The notes under the pieces: generated by a model | The model's input: the letters and a program-made list of their open reading frames with translations, nothing else | Databases searched by the model: none | What the model was told of the DNA's origin: nothing | Shown here: positions 48,185 to 60,460 of the stretch, piece after piece | How the letters are laid out: each line of letters starts with the position of its first letter | How positions within the stretch are numbered: position 1 is the stretch's first letter | Source of the DNA: Warburgia ugandensis | Taxonomy: Eukaryota; Streptophyta; Magnoliopsida; Canellales; Canellaceae | Assembly (NCBI GenBank): GCA_035236585.1 | Contig: CP141128.1 | Coordinates: forward strand, 33,896,684-33,960,683 | Direction: 5' to 3' | DNA: 64,000 nucleotides | Made by a program: the position numbers and the translations under genes

Positions 48185-50849
48185 AGTCCTAGAAAGTTTC
48201 CAAACACAATGACTAAACTTTTCAAGCTAATGGATAATGCATGGCACAATGTCCATGCACTTTAAGCACTACTAAATTCCATGGTGCAATGTCGAAACAT
48301 TATATATCCTTGGAAGTACTTATGATCAAAGTCAAAGCACTTTGATTCCTCAAATGATCTCAAATGCAATGTCTAAATTTTCAAGCCATAGCTTGATCCT
48401 TGGTGCAATGTTCCAAAAGTTAAGTGTTAGGAAGTCCTAACATGATCATTGGCACAGTGACTTGTCGATTTCGATGCTGCAAAGTCCCATAACAATACAT
48501 GTCCTCTAAAGTACCTATGTACAAAGTTTAATCGCTTCAAGCCCTAGGATGTTTTGAAATGCAATGTCTAAACTCTATAAGCCCTTGGTTGTTCCTGGTC
48601 ACAATTTCCTTGCCAGTTAAGTGTTGGGAAATGTCCTAATGCAAGTTGCTAGGCACAAAGTCATATCTCTTCGAGTCTTGAAATGTTCCCAAACATAATA
48701 TCTAAACTTTTAAAGATGTTGGCTGATACATGGCCCAATGTTTGAGTAGGTTAAGTGCTGGTATGTCCCAAGACATAATGTCTAAAGAATACATGTCCAT
48801 AAAAGTCCCTAGGCTCAATGTAAAATCACTTCGAGTCCTAGGATATTACCAAACACCATGTCTAAACTTTTCAACTGGTTGTAAGATCTTCTGATGTAGG
48901 GGTAATTTAAATGCTTGACGGTCCTAAGGAAAAATTCAAAATAATATATGTCCTCGGAGGTCTTGTGCTACAATGTCAAGGTGTTACAGGTCCTTGGAAG
49001 TCCCTAGACACCAAAGTCAATTTACTTTCAAGGAACCTCCCAAATATAACTTCAAAACTTTTTAAGAAGTTGGAAGTCCCTAGGCACAAAATCAAATTAC
49101 TTTAATTCTTTGGATGTTCCAGTACACAATGCCTAAACTTTTCAAGCCACTGGATGATCCGTGGCACAATGTCTGAGCACTTTGTCTTAGAAAATCCCAA
49201 GGCACAAATCAAAATTATTACATGTCCATGAAAATCAATAGGTACAAAGTCAAATCACTTGAAGTCCTACGATGTTCCCGAACATAGTGTCCAAACTTTT
49301 CATATTGTTCAATGATCCATGCACATTAAGGATTGGGAAGTCCCAAGGAACAATGTCAAAATAATAAATTTTAGTGGCAATCCCTAAGCATAAAGTCAAA
49401 TTGCTTCAAGTCCTAGGATATTTCTAGACACAATGTCTAAACTTTTTAAGCCATTGGAGGATCCGTGGCATTATGTCCAACATTTTAAGCATTGGAAAAT
49501 CCCATGTCACAATGCCAAAACATTACTTGGCTATGGAAGTCCTTAGGCACAATGTCAATTTACTTCAAGTCCTAAGAAGTTCAAAGGCACAATGTCTAAT
49601 ATTGCATGCCCTTGCGTCATCCTTGGCACAATCTTAGTGCACTTTAAGGGATGGGAAGTCCCAAAGGACAATGCTAAAACATTACATATCCTTGAAGGTC
49701 TCTAAGCACAAGTTCCAATTGCTTAATGTTCGGGGAGGTTCCCAAACGCAACATCTAAACTTTTCAAGCTGTTGGGTTATCCTTGGCATAGTGTCCAAGT
49801 ATGTTAAGCATTAGGAAGTCTGATGTAACAATGTCAAAATATTAGATGTTTGTGAAAGTCCTTACGCACAAAGTTAAATCACTTCAAGTCCTGGGAAGTC
49901 CATATGAACAATGTCAAATTGTTTCGAGAAGTTTTCAAACACAACATCTAAACTTTTGAAGCCATTTAATGATCCTTGGCATAATGCCTATGCACATTAA
50001 GTGCTGGGAAGTTCTGTGCTACAATGCCCAAGTGTTACAAGTCCTTTGAAGTCCCCAGGCACAAAGTCAGTTCACTTTCTCCCAAACACAATGTCTAAAG
50101 TTTTCAAGACATTGGATGATCCTTGGCACAATGCCTGTGAACATTAAGCACTGCAAAGTCCCATGGCATAGTTGAAATGCATTATATGTCCTTGGAAGTC
50201 CCTAGGCACAAAGTCGATTCTCTTTGAGTCTTGGGAAATGGCCAAACACAATGTGCCAACTTTTCAAGCTGTTGTCCTTTGTCCAATGTCTGAGCAAGTC
50301 ATAGGTTGGGAATTCCTAAGACACAATGCCTAAGCAATATATTTCCATTGAAGTCCTTAGGCATGTACTCAAATCACTTCGAGTCCTGGAATGCACCCAA
50401 ACACAATGTTTAAACATTCCAATATGTAGCATAATCTTTAGAACAACTACTTGGAAATTTAATTACTAAGAAGTCCCAACGCATTATGTCAAAACATTAA
50501 ATGTCCATGGCAGTACCTAGGTGTAAAGTCAAATAACTTTGAGTTCCAAGAATTTTATAGGCACAATGACTAAACGTTGCATGCGCTTGCATGATCCTTG
50601 GGACAATGTCCAAGAATGTTAAGCACTGGGAAGGCCCAAGTCTTGTGCCTAGAAATTTCAAGACATTACATGTCCATGGAAGTCCTTAGTGCAAAGTCAA
50701 ATTATTTCAAGTCTAGGGATATTTCCAAACACAATGTCAAATCTTTTCAAGCCGTTGAAGGATCCTTGGCACAATGTTCGAATAACTTAAATGTTGGGAT
50801 GTCCTAAGCTGCAATTTTAAAACAATACACATCATTGGAAGTTCATATG
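48180..50849. repeat. 160-bp satellite, segment 5
   Basis: About 16-17 diverged monomers with the same four-part build. Ends where LTR P2 begins. Confidence 0.9.
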
Positions 50850-51151
50850 TGTAACGACCCTCAATTTTGGGTCATATTATATATATTAAACCGTAATTTT
50901 GATAGTGAGAAAATTTAGAATTTAATTTCATGTTAAATGGGGTTTTATGAAAATAACCTCCTTGTGAACAAAAAATTTGGACTCGAGACTAACAATTTGG
51001 ATTCTACACGTCGATATGAATTCAATGACTAATTTTGCTCAAAACGAAGATCGGGGTAGAAAAACCTAAACGTTTTACTAAATTAGAGGGGATCAAAATT
51101 GATAACGGTACCCCACTATTGTTTGTTTGTGTGACATAGTACATGAAATGG

Positions 51152-51159
51152 GACTATAT
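51152..51159 (+). promoter_or_regulatory. Possible TATA box of P2
   Basis: ACTATATA context about 300 bp into the LTR, before GAGAGAAACCCTAG. Weak. Confidence 0.35.
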
Positions 51160-53187
51160 ACGAGATGCAAGAGAGAAACCCTAGCGAGCATACTCGCATT
51201 TTCTTCCCCCTTCACCCGATCACCCAATTGCGACCTCCTTGCACCAGCACGTGCAACCCTTCCCTGGTCAGATCTCCCATTCGTTGGCAATGGAGAGATT
51301 GGATTTCTCTATTTTCCCCCTCCTTCTGATCTCCTCTGCTAGCATGAAATCCTTCCTTGAGCAAATACCTGTTTCACTTCAATCACTGACGTTGACGGAA
51401 ACCCTTGTCAGGATTTCTTTGGTGATTGGAAAACCCGCTACCGGCGTGCCCAGATCTCTGCCCATTTTTTGATGCCCACTTTCGTTTCCTAGGACCCCTT
51501 ATTTTCGGCATGAGCAATGGCCTTGTAGGCCAGTATGCCAGGGCAAGAAGCCCCTCTCATCATTTGATCTCCTCCACTCTCCTGCCTAGGACCACCATTG
51601 AAACCCCCATGCTGGTGCAACCTAACTAGTGCAAAAGGCCAACACCTCCCTCCCCCTTTCCCCCTCTTTTTCGAGCTTCCTCAACTCACTACGACACATT
51701 TTGGGGGAAACAATTTGACCCAGTATGCCTTATTTTACACCTTTAAATTCAACCTTCAATTTTTATCAATCCAGGTAGGATCTTGGAGATCCAAGAGTAT
51801 CTTGCAATCCTTGCAATGCGAGGAACAAAAATCCATCTCCCCATTCCTTGATCAGGAAAGATCTAACCATTGATTTGATCAGACCTTTGATCAGAGGTCA
51901 GATAGTTTGATCTATGATGATCTAACTTTGTTTTTCCAATCTAAATAGTCTGTTATCATCCTCACGAAGTGTAAATTAAGACCACGCAAGATATTTTGGA
52001 TCTAAAATATCTGTGGAGATGATTTAGCTAATCTTAATCAATGGCTAAGATCAATTGAAGATCTAGGATGAAATTGTATCCAATTTGATGATCCAAACTA
52101 TTTACAATTCATAATTGGATTAATTAGTTAGAATTACTAAATTGTTATGTGATCTAGGGTGATTAGGTGAGGATCTTTGATGACATCAGCATGGATGTTC
52201 GAGCTCGGGCACAATTGAAGCAATCTATGAACATGATATTCATATAATAATTTGATGGATTGATTTGATTGCAATTAGATACAATTGAGCATGAGATTCA
52301 TATAATAATGCCTGTTTAGGTGATATAAATGGTAAATTACTTAAGATTGATGTGATCTGAGCCTAATAGCTCTAAAATATGCATTGATGTAATTAAAAAG
52401 AGGGATAAGATGATTATCAACAAGCCCAATTCAGAATGATTTGAATTATTAGCCAATTAGGGCAGGCCCAGCCTTGAGATTCTAGGGTTGGGAATCATTG
52501 GAATGTCTTGAATGTGATATAATGAATATGAAAACATAATGTTTTGTAATTAAGAATCCAAGTTAGATAAATTGGATTCTAAGTACGACTGGATGTGATA
52601 TGTATCCAAGTGATGGAATTGTGGTGGACAGCACTAAAGTTGGGTCTGACTAAACTGGGAGATACAGATAAGTAGTATGTCCTCTGAGGTAGGTGATTGC
52701 ATTTGGAATTTTCCATGATTTCACAAATCATGATGTGTTCTTTGGGAACTTTGATGTCTTCATTATACATGTTTGATACCACGACATCTTAATTTATACA
52801 ATTATCCATGTTTTGACACATGACGGATGATATGTTATCATGCCATTTGACTTGAGCTTATTGAGATTCATTCCACATGAAAGTGTATATGGTTTATATC
52901 ATATTTTGCTATTTTATGATGAGTGTTTCTATAGGATGTGTACTATGCTAAGAGGGTCATAGGTTTGGCCACCTTGCCCTTTGACTTTAGAATAATTATG
53001 ATTAGACACTAGCCTCAAAAGGAGGCAATGTACATAGGTGGCGGTATCATGGGGAATCCCCACTACAGGTCCAACCCCTCATGTGAGATCTGAAGTTTCC
53101 CATTTTGGTTTCGACAGGGAGCGGTAGTGGTTGTCATTGTAGCATAGTAGCTCATACTCTTATTCTGTATGGTCATGTTGTATGGAT

Positions 53188-53413
53188 ATATTGGGTGAAG
53201 CCTATGTAGCTAGCCAGATGTGGGAGGACCTACAGGCTGAGCGAGCTACTTGGTGTGTGAGCAACAGGTTAGGAACCCTGGGATCTCATGTGATATTGAT
53301 ATATTGGGTGAAGCCTATGTGGGCGGCCAGATGTGGGCGGGGCTATGGGCTGTGCGAGCTACTTGGTGTGCGAGCTACATGTGAGGAACCCTGGAATTAT
53401 AATGAGTACTCAT
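53188..53413. repeat. 113-bp tandem duplication in P2
   Basis: ATATTGGGTGAAGCCTATGT at 53188 and again at 53301. Both are followed by GCCAGATGTGGG, GAGCTACTTGGTGTG and GGAACCCTGG. Confidence 0.9.
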
Positions 53414-54238
53414 TGCTAATGATTTCAGTGTAGTGGATGCTCTTAGGGCTTGATTATCACGATGCCCTGTTCGCCATGACATGCATTTATATTATGATGT
53501 GGACATGGATTCTTATTTACCTTTGACAAATGCATATCTATGTATTACTCGTGCTTTGTATGCCATGGTGATTAGATTTGATATTATTTTATTTAGGTGA
53601 AAAGCATGCTTTGATAATTATTGTTTCTTTCCGACTTATGAGTTTTCATGCGTTATTCATTATGGATGCTTGATGATTTTAATGTGCCATGATGTTGATA
53701 TCCCATGCAAACTATTTTATTGCATATTTTATTACTTGTAATCACCTACACAAGCAATAGCTTGCTGAGGCATTGCTTTGTTTGTAATGTCTCAGATACA
53801 AAGAGTTGCAACAAGTTTGACACGCTGATAGAGCAGGAAAAAGTGATGACAGTTCCTAGTGAATTATTGAGGGCATTTTAGAAATGATAAGGTTTGTTCA
53901 GGACCTCACTTTGGCTATTGTTTATGGACGGTACATTAATATAAATTACAATGTGACCTGGATGAAAGGTTAAGTATTTATGTTGGATGTGATGGTTGTG
54001 TATGGACAAACCTAGGAAATGTTGTCGTATCTTAATTTCTTATCCATTATTAGTGTATATGATTTTATTGAATTTAGTATATGATTTGGATGGATGGGTG
54101 TGGAGACTGAGTCTCCCAAGTGTCCTGTCATGTATTGTATTTATCAGGTGGTTTTCTATCGCACGAGTGACATGTAGCGGTCCAAACTATAGAGGAGACT
54201 CTATCGAATTTTTGGTAGAAATGGGTTATCATTTCACT

Positions 54239-54265
54239 GTTAAAACAATACATGTCCTTATTAGA
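54239..54265. repeat. Stranded satellite fragment
   Basis: TTAAAACAATACATGTCCTT matches the satellite subunit 'CAAAACAATACATGTCCTTGG'. It lies between two LTR fragments, so the array once continued here. Confidence 0.6.
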
Positions 54266-55825
54266 TTAGTTTTTCCTTTTCTTTCCCTTTTTCAACCATA
54301 AAAATCCCTTTATCAGACTGGCTTTTTTATGAGTTTCACCTCTGAACTTGATCTGATAAACTCAGTTGGGAACCATCTCAAGGATAGCTCAGATGGAAGT
54401 TCTGAGCGTTCAATGAGATTATGGGACCCCAAAACCTTAAAAAGGTTGAAAATAGTAAAATTTGTAGCTATCCTAGATGTTGATCGAACATGGAGATGAT
54501 CAGATGGTCCAGATTGAACTATCTCATGTCTGTAGGTCCAAACTGCACCCAAGATGCATCCTGGAACGTATCTTAGAAACACATGATTATGGCGCACCTC
54601 CCCTCATGGGTAGGTAGTCACAGTTCAACCAGGACGTCACTGCGTCTTGGGAACCAGGATGCATCCCAGTGCATTTCAATCAACAAGATGCACAGGTACA
54701 TTCTGGAACGTGCACCCATTCTGGTGTGTCCCATTGAATCACAAAATCTCTAATTCAAGAGGTTATACAAGTTCAATTTACAATCAAAAAGGTCCTTTGG
54801 ATTTGTCTTGGTGATGCAGACCTAATTATAAAATGAAATTTAGGATCGGAGAATAATTGTAACTAATCATGACCTAGAAACTATAAAAATCTCATAGATT
54901 TATATGATCAAAGATGATGGACCCCAAGAAGTGATCAATAGGATAATTTAGTAGATCTATATACCCAGATTAATCCTGAATTAAGAATATCAACCTTTTG
55001 ATAATAGATGTAACCATTGATAGATAGGATTGGAGTTTAGATTGATGATTTAGGCCATTGATCTGTGAAGTTGATTAATGATCTACAGAGAATGAAAAAT
55101 AATAGTTAGATTCTTATCCTTAATCTATGCCTAGGGCCGTAAAAAGACCTTCAACAAGAACAAGGATACGAGCCAAAGAAAAACACGAACAACTCCAAAG
55201 TGACATCTTTGAGGTAAGTAGTCTAATGCTTCTATGTTTCAACTGAATTTCAAAACTTAAACAATTTCCTTATTTAGTATGCTTTTGAAATGACAATGAG
55301 TAGCCATGCATGTAAGTCTATATACATGATTTTATGGAACCTAAGTTTGGTTAGATTTCTAAATACTTAAGTATATGGCATACTTATAATGCCCATGCAA
55401 TTTATTCTCATGATTCATAATCTTAATTGAAAATCTACTGCATATATCTTTCATGGTTTATTTATATTCTTGAATGATAGGATAAATTCATATATGCATT
55501 AATTGCATATTTTTGAAACAGGTTGTATAAATTATATTATTGAGTAGATGCTAAATATTGCATAATCCTATGTTGTTTGAATTTGGCATGTGCACACACA
55601 CACACACACATATGTATTTATTCAGGCTAGGGAGCCTGGTGAGCTAAGAGGTTGTACAAGTTTGGTCTCTAGGCCTCTAACCACCAAAGGTGACTAGTCT
55701 CTAGATACTAGAGACAGACGATTCAGAGAGCTAGTCGTGAGAATAGTGGTCTCTATGATTTTGGTTTTGTGTCACCCGAGAGGATTGTTGATTGTACAAA
55801 GACCCAACTTGAACGACTTTAGAAG
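54266..55825 (+). mobile_element. LTR fragment N upstream of a gag relic
   Basis: Related to the Tekay-type LTRs: CAACCAGGACG/ACCAGGATGCATCC words (about 54635-54665), and TTTGAGGTAAGTAGTCTAATG at about 55208, which parallels GGTAGGTGCTCTATCG of O and I. An (AC)n run lies at 55592-55611. The LTR start, LTR end and primer site are not recognisable. Confidence 0.55.
55592..55611. repeat. (CA)n microsatellite
   Basis: GCACACACACACACACACAT within LTR fragment N. Confidence 0.95.
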
Positions 55826-56570
55826 ATGGCCCCATCATTCTCTAGTGAAGAAGAGGCAGCAATAACAGTGAAGTGGATTTTTGACATTGAAAAGTTGTTC
55901 ATACCAGTGAATTTGTTTTAAGAAAGCAAGGTTTCTATGCCCACTTTTGTCCTAAAAGGTGAAGCAAGCTTTTGGTGGGAAGCAGCCAAAAGGATGCACT
56001 TTGATGATAGTAATGTTATTCCTTGGGAGGATTTCAAAATCGTATTTAACAAGAAGTATTTCCCACGACATATATGAAAGCAAAAGGAGAATGAATTCAT
56101 GGATCTGGAACAAGACAGCCCATCTGTGAATCATCATGAAAATAAGTTTATTATGTCTTTGTAGATTTGCACCCAACATTTATGTCACTGAAGAAAATGC
56201 CATAGAGAAGTTTGTAGATGAGTTAAACCCTAGACTGAGGAACAGAGTGATTGGGTTTCAACCAATCACCATGGAAAAAGCAGTAGAAATAGTCTCTTTT
56301 CGAAAAGGATTTTCAAAGTGCATAGGTAGATAGGAAAGAGAAGAAGAAGATGGCCAACATCAGTGGACAATTCAAAAAAGGCAAAAGGCCACATTCAGTC
56401 TTCTAGATCTCAACACCCACACAAATGACAATTCAACAATAAAGGAAGAACACTAGAATCTAGAGCTTGCCCCTATGCAACAAATATCAACTAGTCAAAC
56501 CTTGCACCTCAGCCCATTTCAAATGTTTTATCTATGGAGAAGCAGGACATATAACCATAAATTGACCATG
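55826..56570 (+). pseudogene. Broken Ty3/gypsy gag (capsid and zinc knuckle remnant)
   Basis: From an ATG at 55826 the frame reads like a retrotransposon gag: VKWIFDIEKLF near residue 11, then VLKGEASFWWE (the conserved G-A-xx-WW core), then IPWEDFKIVFNKKYFP and KENEFMDLEQ. Stops lie at 55919 and 56075. The frame shifts near 56150, after which FAPNIYVTEENAIEKFVDEL and RNRVIGFQPITMEKAVEI continue. Near 56524-56565 a CCHC knuckle is visible as CFIYGEAGHITIN-stop: the second Cys is Tyr and the last Cys is a stop codon. Sequence changes to the spacer module at about 56575. Protease and pol are absent. Confidence 0.88.
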
Positions 56571-56574
56571 CTTT

Positions 56575-57055
56575 TTAGGTGTATGAAAGAAAAACCTACA
56601 ACTCTAACTAATAGTGACACTTTCTTATAAATTTGTACTTTTATATCTCATTACGTTCTTAACTAATTTTAGCTTGTAATATCTTGCTATGAAGGCAATT
56701 AAGTAAGAACAATTTGGAATTTGACAATGGAGCCAATAATCACCGGTGTTAAAAGTTTATTTTTAAATTAAAATGCTAGTGACACAATATGGAGTTATAG
56801 TTACACATTGCAAGGGAGGGTTCTCTCTGATTTTCAAGTTGAATTTTCAAAAAAAGTTGTTACTAGAATATGATCGTAGTTTCCATTTACTTCTTGGCTT
56901 ATAAAGAATAACGAGTGGTGCACTCTAATGCACTATGGTGATATCTAATCTCAACCTTTAAATGTAATTTATTTTCTTGATTGAAAGAAATCTAATCCAT
57001 TTGATCATTTACCACCTAATCTTGTAATCTTTCTAATGTAAATCTTAACATCAAG
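56575..57055. repeat. Spacer module, copy C
   Basis: 56575-56810 matches 43340-43610 of copy B. 56830-57055 matches copy A near 40640-40860 (AAGAATAACGAGxxGTGCAC, TTTATTTTCTTGATTGAAAG). It lacks the organelle insert. Confidence 0.78.
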
Positions 57056-60000
57056 GCCCTAAATACTTCAATTAGTTGTACAAATATTATTAACATTATA
57101 AACTGTCATACCAAGTCATTCCAACTTTATAATTCTTTTGATGGATGGAACTTTTGAGGAATATATGGCTCTCAATAGCAAACCCTACTCATAACTCTTT
57201 TGGATGACTTCGAGCAGTTAATATACATTTCTTAACCAATTTAACCTTCTCTGCATATTATTTAACAAATTCTGACATTATGAATCTTCTTATTGCCAAT
57301 CTCACTACAACAAATCAATAAAAACACAGTTATACATATAATACCTACTAAAATGTCATACTGATACTTGCATGAACATTGTAGTTATACATGAATTAAA
57401 ATAATAGAGAATATTCATTTTCGTTTCCTTTTCATTCTAATACATATATTCTTTTATATTTCATCCAAGATCAAAATAGTTCTTCCTGATTGTTCTTTTT
57501 TTTTAGTGTGGTATGTTGTTCTTAATTTATACAGTATACATAATACTCTTTGTGTACTCTTGACATAATTCTATCATTTCTGTCCAAAATAATGAATGAT
57601 GATAGTCTGTGAAGACTTACAAAATCCGTCCCATAGAATTTGACAAACATGTCATCATTATTACACGTCTCATAATGAATCCACCTATCAAGTATGTAGT
57701 CATGAATCCACCTATATTTCTTTTTATTATTTTCTACTAGAGTTTTTTCTTTAGGTCTTGGTACATTCTTGTATTTTCAGAGGAATAGAAAATGTCTATC
57801 GTTGGATTTCCTAATATTTCCTCTTTCAATTATTAATTTAATGGGACTGGTAGCCTCTCTTGTAAACAAATACTTTCATCTTGACTTTTGTCAAATTTAC
57901 TTTTTCTCACAATCCCTAAATAATTGCATCAATTTCTCTATTTCTAAACATCCATCTCATAATGACTAACTTTATGATGAGCTCTATAATTATAGTACTT
58001 AACTGTCTACGTCATTAATCACTATGTTAATCTTCCCAGAATGACAATAGATTGTTTTCTTTACTATATTCGATCCATTTTTATTGTCATCTATGCAGAT
58101 CGACTTGCTTGAAAATATACTTGAGGTATTCAGCCATGACATTTCAATTCTTCCATTTTTTAAGTAATATTGTAACCTCTTTAATGAAAACACTACCACC
58201 ATAAGTTCTAAATTGTGGTCATAAGTAATGGTTGTATCATATTGTTGTAATACTATTTCTAGACCTTTGTCAAATTATCACAATAAATTTTCTCATAAAC
58301 CTCTACTTCCCAATGAAAGAATCAAACCAATGTCTGAGTCAATCTTCTAATCAAACTGTACTTCTTTTCAACTATCAAATGTATGGTCATGTAAGAAAAT
58401 CCTTATAGTGGTATCTTGTAAGATCTAGAATTCTATGAATTTCTACGATTATCTTTTTTTCAATTCATCCTTACCTCTACATTTGTAAAATCGTATTACT
58501 GTCCTAATATTTCCATGATCTAATAAATTTCTTTTAGTCAATAAACATTCTCACTAATTTTGGAAATTCGTTTATGGATAGTAAAACTATTCAACAAAAT
58601 TCTATAATCTTAGTAATACTTATAAGATAATTTTGTATAGTCTCAATGAAATAGTTCAAATGATTTATATTCATCAAGTCCACTAACATTTTGATGTAAT
58701 CATCAAATGGCATATCTATATGTCCATAACTTATCTTTGATATGTTAACAGATTAATGTTAAGCCCAAGGAATCATCAATACATAAATTGATCTCTTCTT
58801 TTAATTCTAAATAAGATGGGTGCTTTCCATGGTAACTATTTAACCAAATAAATTCTCTGTCTAATAAGTCTTGTAATTGACCTTTCATTTCTTTCTATTT
58901 GGCTAATATCTTCCTATAATATGCCTTACAAATTTTGAGTTACATAAGGTCATAACTCAATCTCCCTTTAGATAGGTAATTCTAAAAATTCCTCGAATAT
59001 CTTCTAATCAACTACATCTATCACCTAAAGTTTAGATCATTTATCCATAATAACCATAATTATCAGGAATGTGTGGCAGTCTTTAGAGATGTGTTTAACC
59101 ACCTTTACAGATGATATATGATTTTACAATATCTTATCTTCCAAATCAAAAAATTTCTTTACCAACCAATATACACAATATGATTTTCTATTTGTGACAA
59201 TTCATAATTTCTTACTATTTTGCAAGTCCCTTCATTCTCATGATAGTATCCAAGTCCACTACATCAAATAAGGTTAGTATCTATTGTTCCTTCAAGTAAT
59301 CTTAAATTCATGGCCTATTGACTGATTCACTATCATATCAATTAAAATTTTGAACTCTCCACTGATAAATTCATACTTCTTATAATTTCACAAGATAAAG
59401 GCATATACAAATCCTAATTTGTATATGGATCACTTGTTTCTCAAAGTATCTAGAATTGAACATTTCTATTTCACTATGCATCATGATTAGATTTTATCTT
59501 GACATTATCCTTAATTTAGAAATCATATAGCACTCTGCTATTAATTTCTTATCAATAACTTTACTTTTCAGATTATAACATAATTCTTCCAAAATCAATT
59601 GATTATTCATTTATCTGAACTTATTCTTGTAATTCCTTCAATGAAACAACAATTCTCAAAATATAACTCATTTTCAAGTTAAACTCTAACTGTTACATCA
59701 CTTTCGCTACGCACACTGATACTCGACCATTACTTGCTAGTCCATCAATATTTTCATTTAATCTTTGCTCATATACATAATTTTTCCAATACTTTCAAGC
59801 GTAATTCTATTTACATAGTCTTAGGCTCTAGTTCTTTTCTAATTTCAAGATATATGGTAGTTTGTAGCCTTCATCTGTACGAAAATCTATGATTCTTCCA
59901 AGTGTTTTCCTCTTCAATTTATCATTTCAAGATATAGGTGGGTGTGTGTGTGTTTGTGTTAGGGTATTCTATCTCTAAATAGTTCTACTATGTATAGCTT

Positions 60001-60385
60001 CCAAGTAACCTAAGTCGTAGCATTTTGAACGACTATAAGTTATGGTGTTTGAGTACATTGTAGATGATGAAGAATATTCTATAATACATGCATAACTTTT
60101 TCTACAACTTGATTCATGTGTTCACTATTCTCAACATTGGACTTAATATTTTCTTAAGCCATTCTTCTAGTTGTATTTCTAGGTGGAATCTGCTCATACT
60201 TTACTATGCTTACCTAATTAGACTACACTAACTCATTCTATCTACTAAACTACTTCTATCTTAACCTAACTAATTCTATCCTAACCTCTATCAATTCACT
60301 ATATCCTAAACTATATTTGGATTGTCATTTCTTTGTTGGACATATAGGGCTGGAAATGACTGGAAGAACCACTCTGATTCCAACT
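57056..60385 (-). mobile_element. Element M3 interior (non-coding), with primer site
   Basis: T-rich on the plus strand, with no retroviral domain. A GT-rich run lies at about 59938-59958. Near 60190-60300 there are loose repeats of ACTAATTCTATCCT. The terminal ~90 bp match the end of the M1 interior (TTGGACATAT, GACTGGAxGAA). Plus-strand ACTCTGATTCCAAC at 60371-60384 is the reverse complement of a primer site with one change from the usual sequence. It belongs to the same non-autonomous family as M1. Confidence 0.7.
60371..60384 (-). other. Primer binding site of M3
   Basis: Reverse complement GTTGGAATCAGAGT, an initiator tRNA-Met-type site, directly beside the LTR stub at 60386. Confidence 0.75.
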
Positions 60386-60460
60386 ATGACACCCTGAGTT
60401 TTTAAAACACTATTTTGCATTTATATTTTCAAAATCCAAAACAGCAAAAAATATTTTCTT
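60386..60460 (-). mobile_element. M3 LTR stub
   Basis: On the element strand it ends AACTCAGGGTGTCATA, similar to M2 (CCTAGGGTGTCA). Only about 75 bp remain before the satellite resumes. Confidence 0.65.

Larger units (their letters stand above)
50850..54238 (+). mobile_element. LTR P2 (M1/M2 family, plus strand), 3' end lost
   Basis: Starts TGTAACGACCCTCAATTTTG in mid-satellite. It has a TATA-like CTATATAC at about 51154. The word GCTTGCTGAGGCATTGCTTT with TCTCAGATACAAAG near 53755-53810 is the plus-strand counterpart of the AGCAAGCAATGCTTGGTA region in M1 (about 19870-19915) and M2. A 113-bp tandem duplication lies at 53188-53413. No GTxxCA terminus or primer site is found, and satellite words reappear at 54239, so the end is truncated. 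Small ORFs are not conserved. Confidence 0.7.

Noticed and set aside
27414-50849. CRISPR-like array
   Set aside because: The repeats are diverged, contiguous, have no unique spacers, and lie in plant nuclear DNA without cas genes.
50850-54238. Target site duplication for P2
   Set aside because: The left flank is clear, but no matching 5-bp word was found next to a credible LTR end on the right. The element is truncated.
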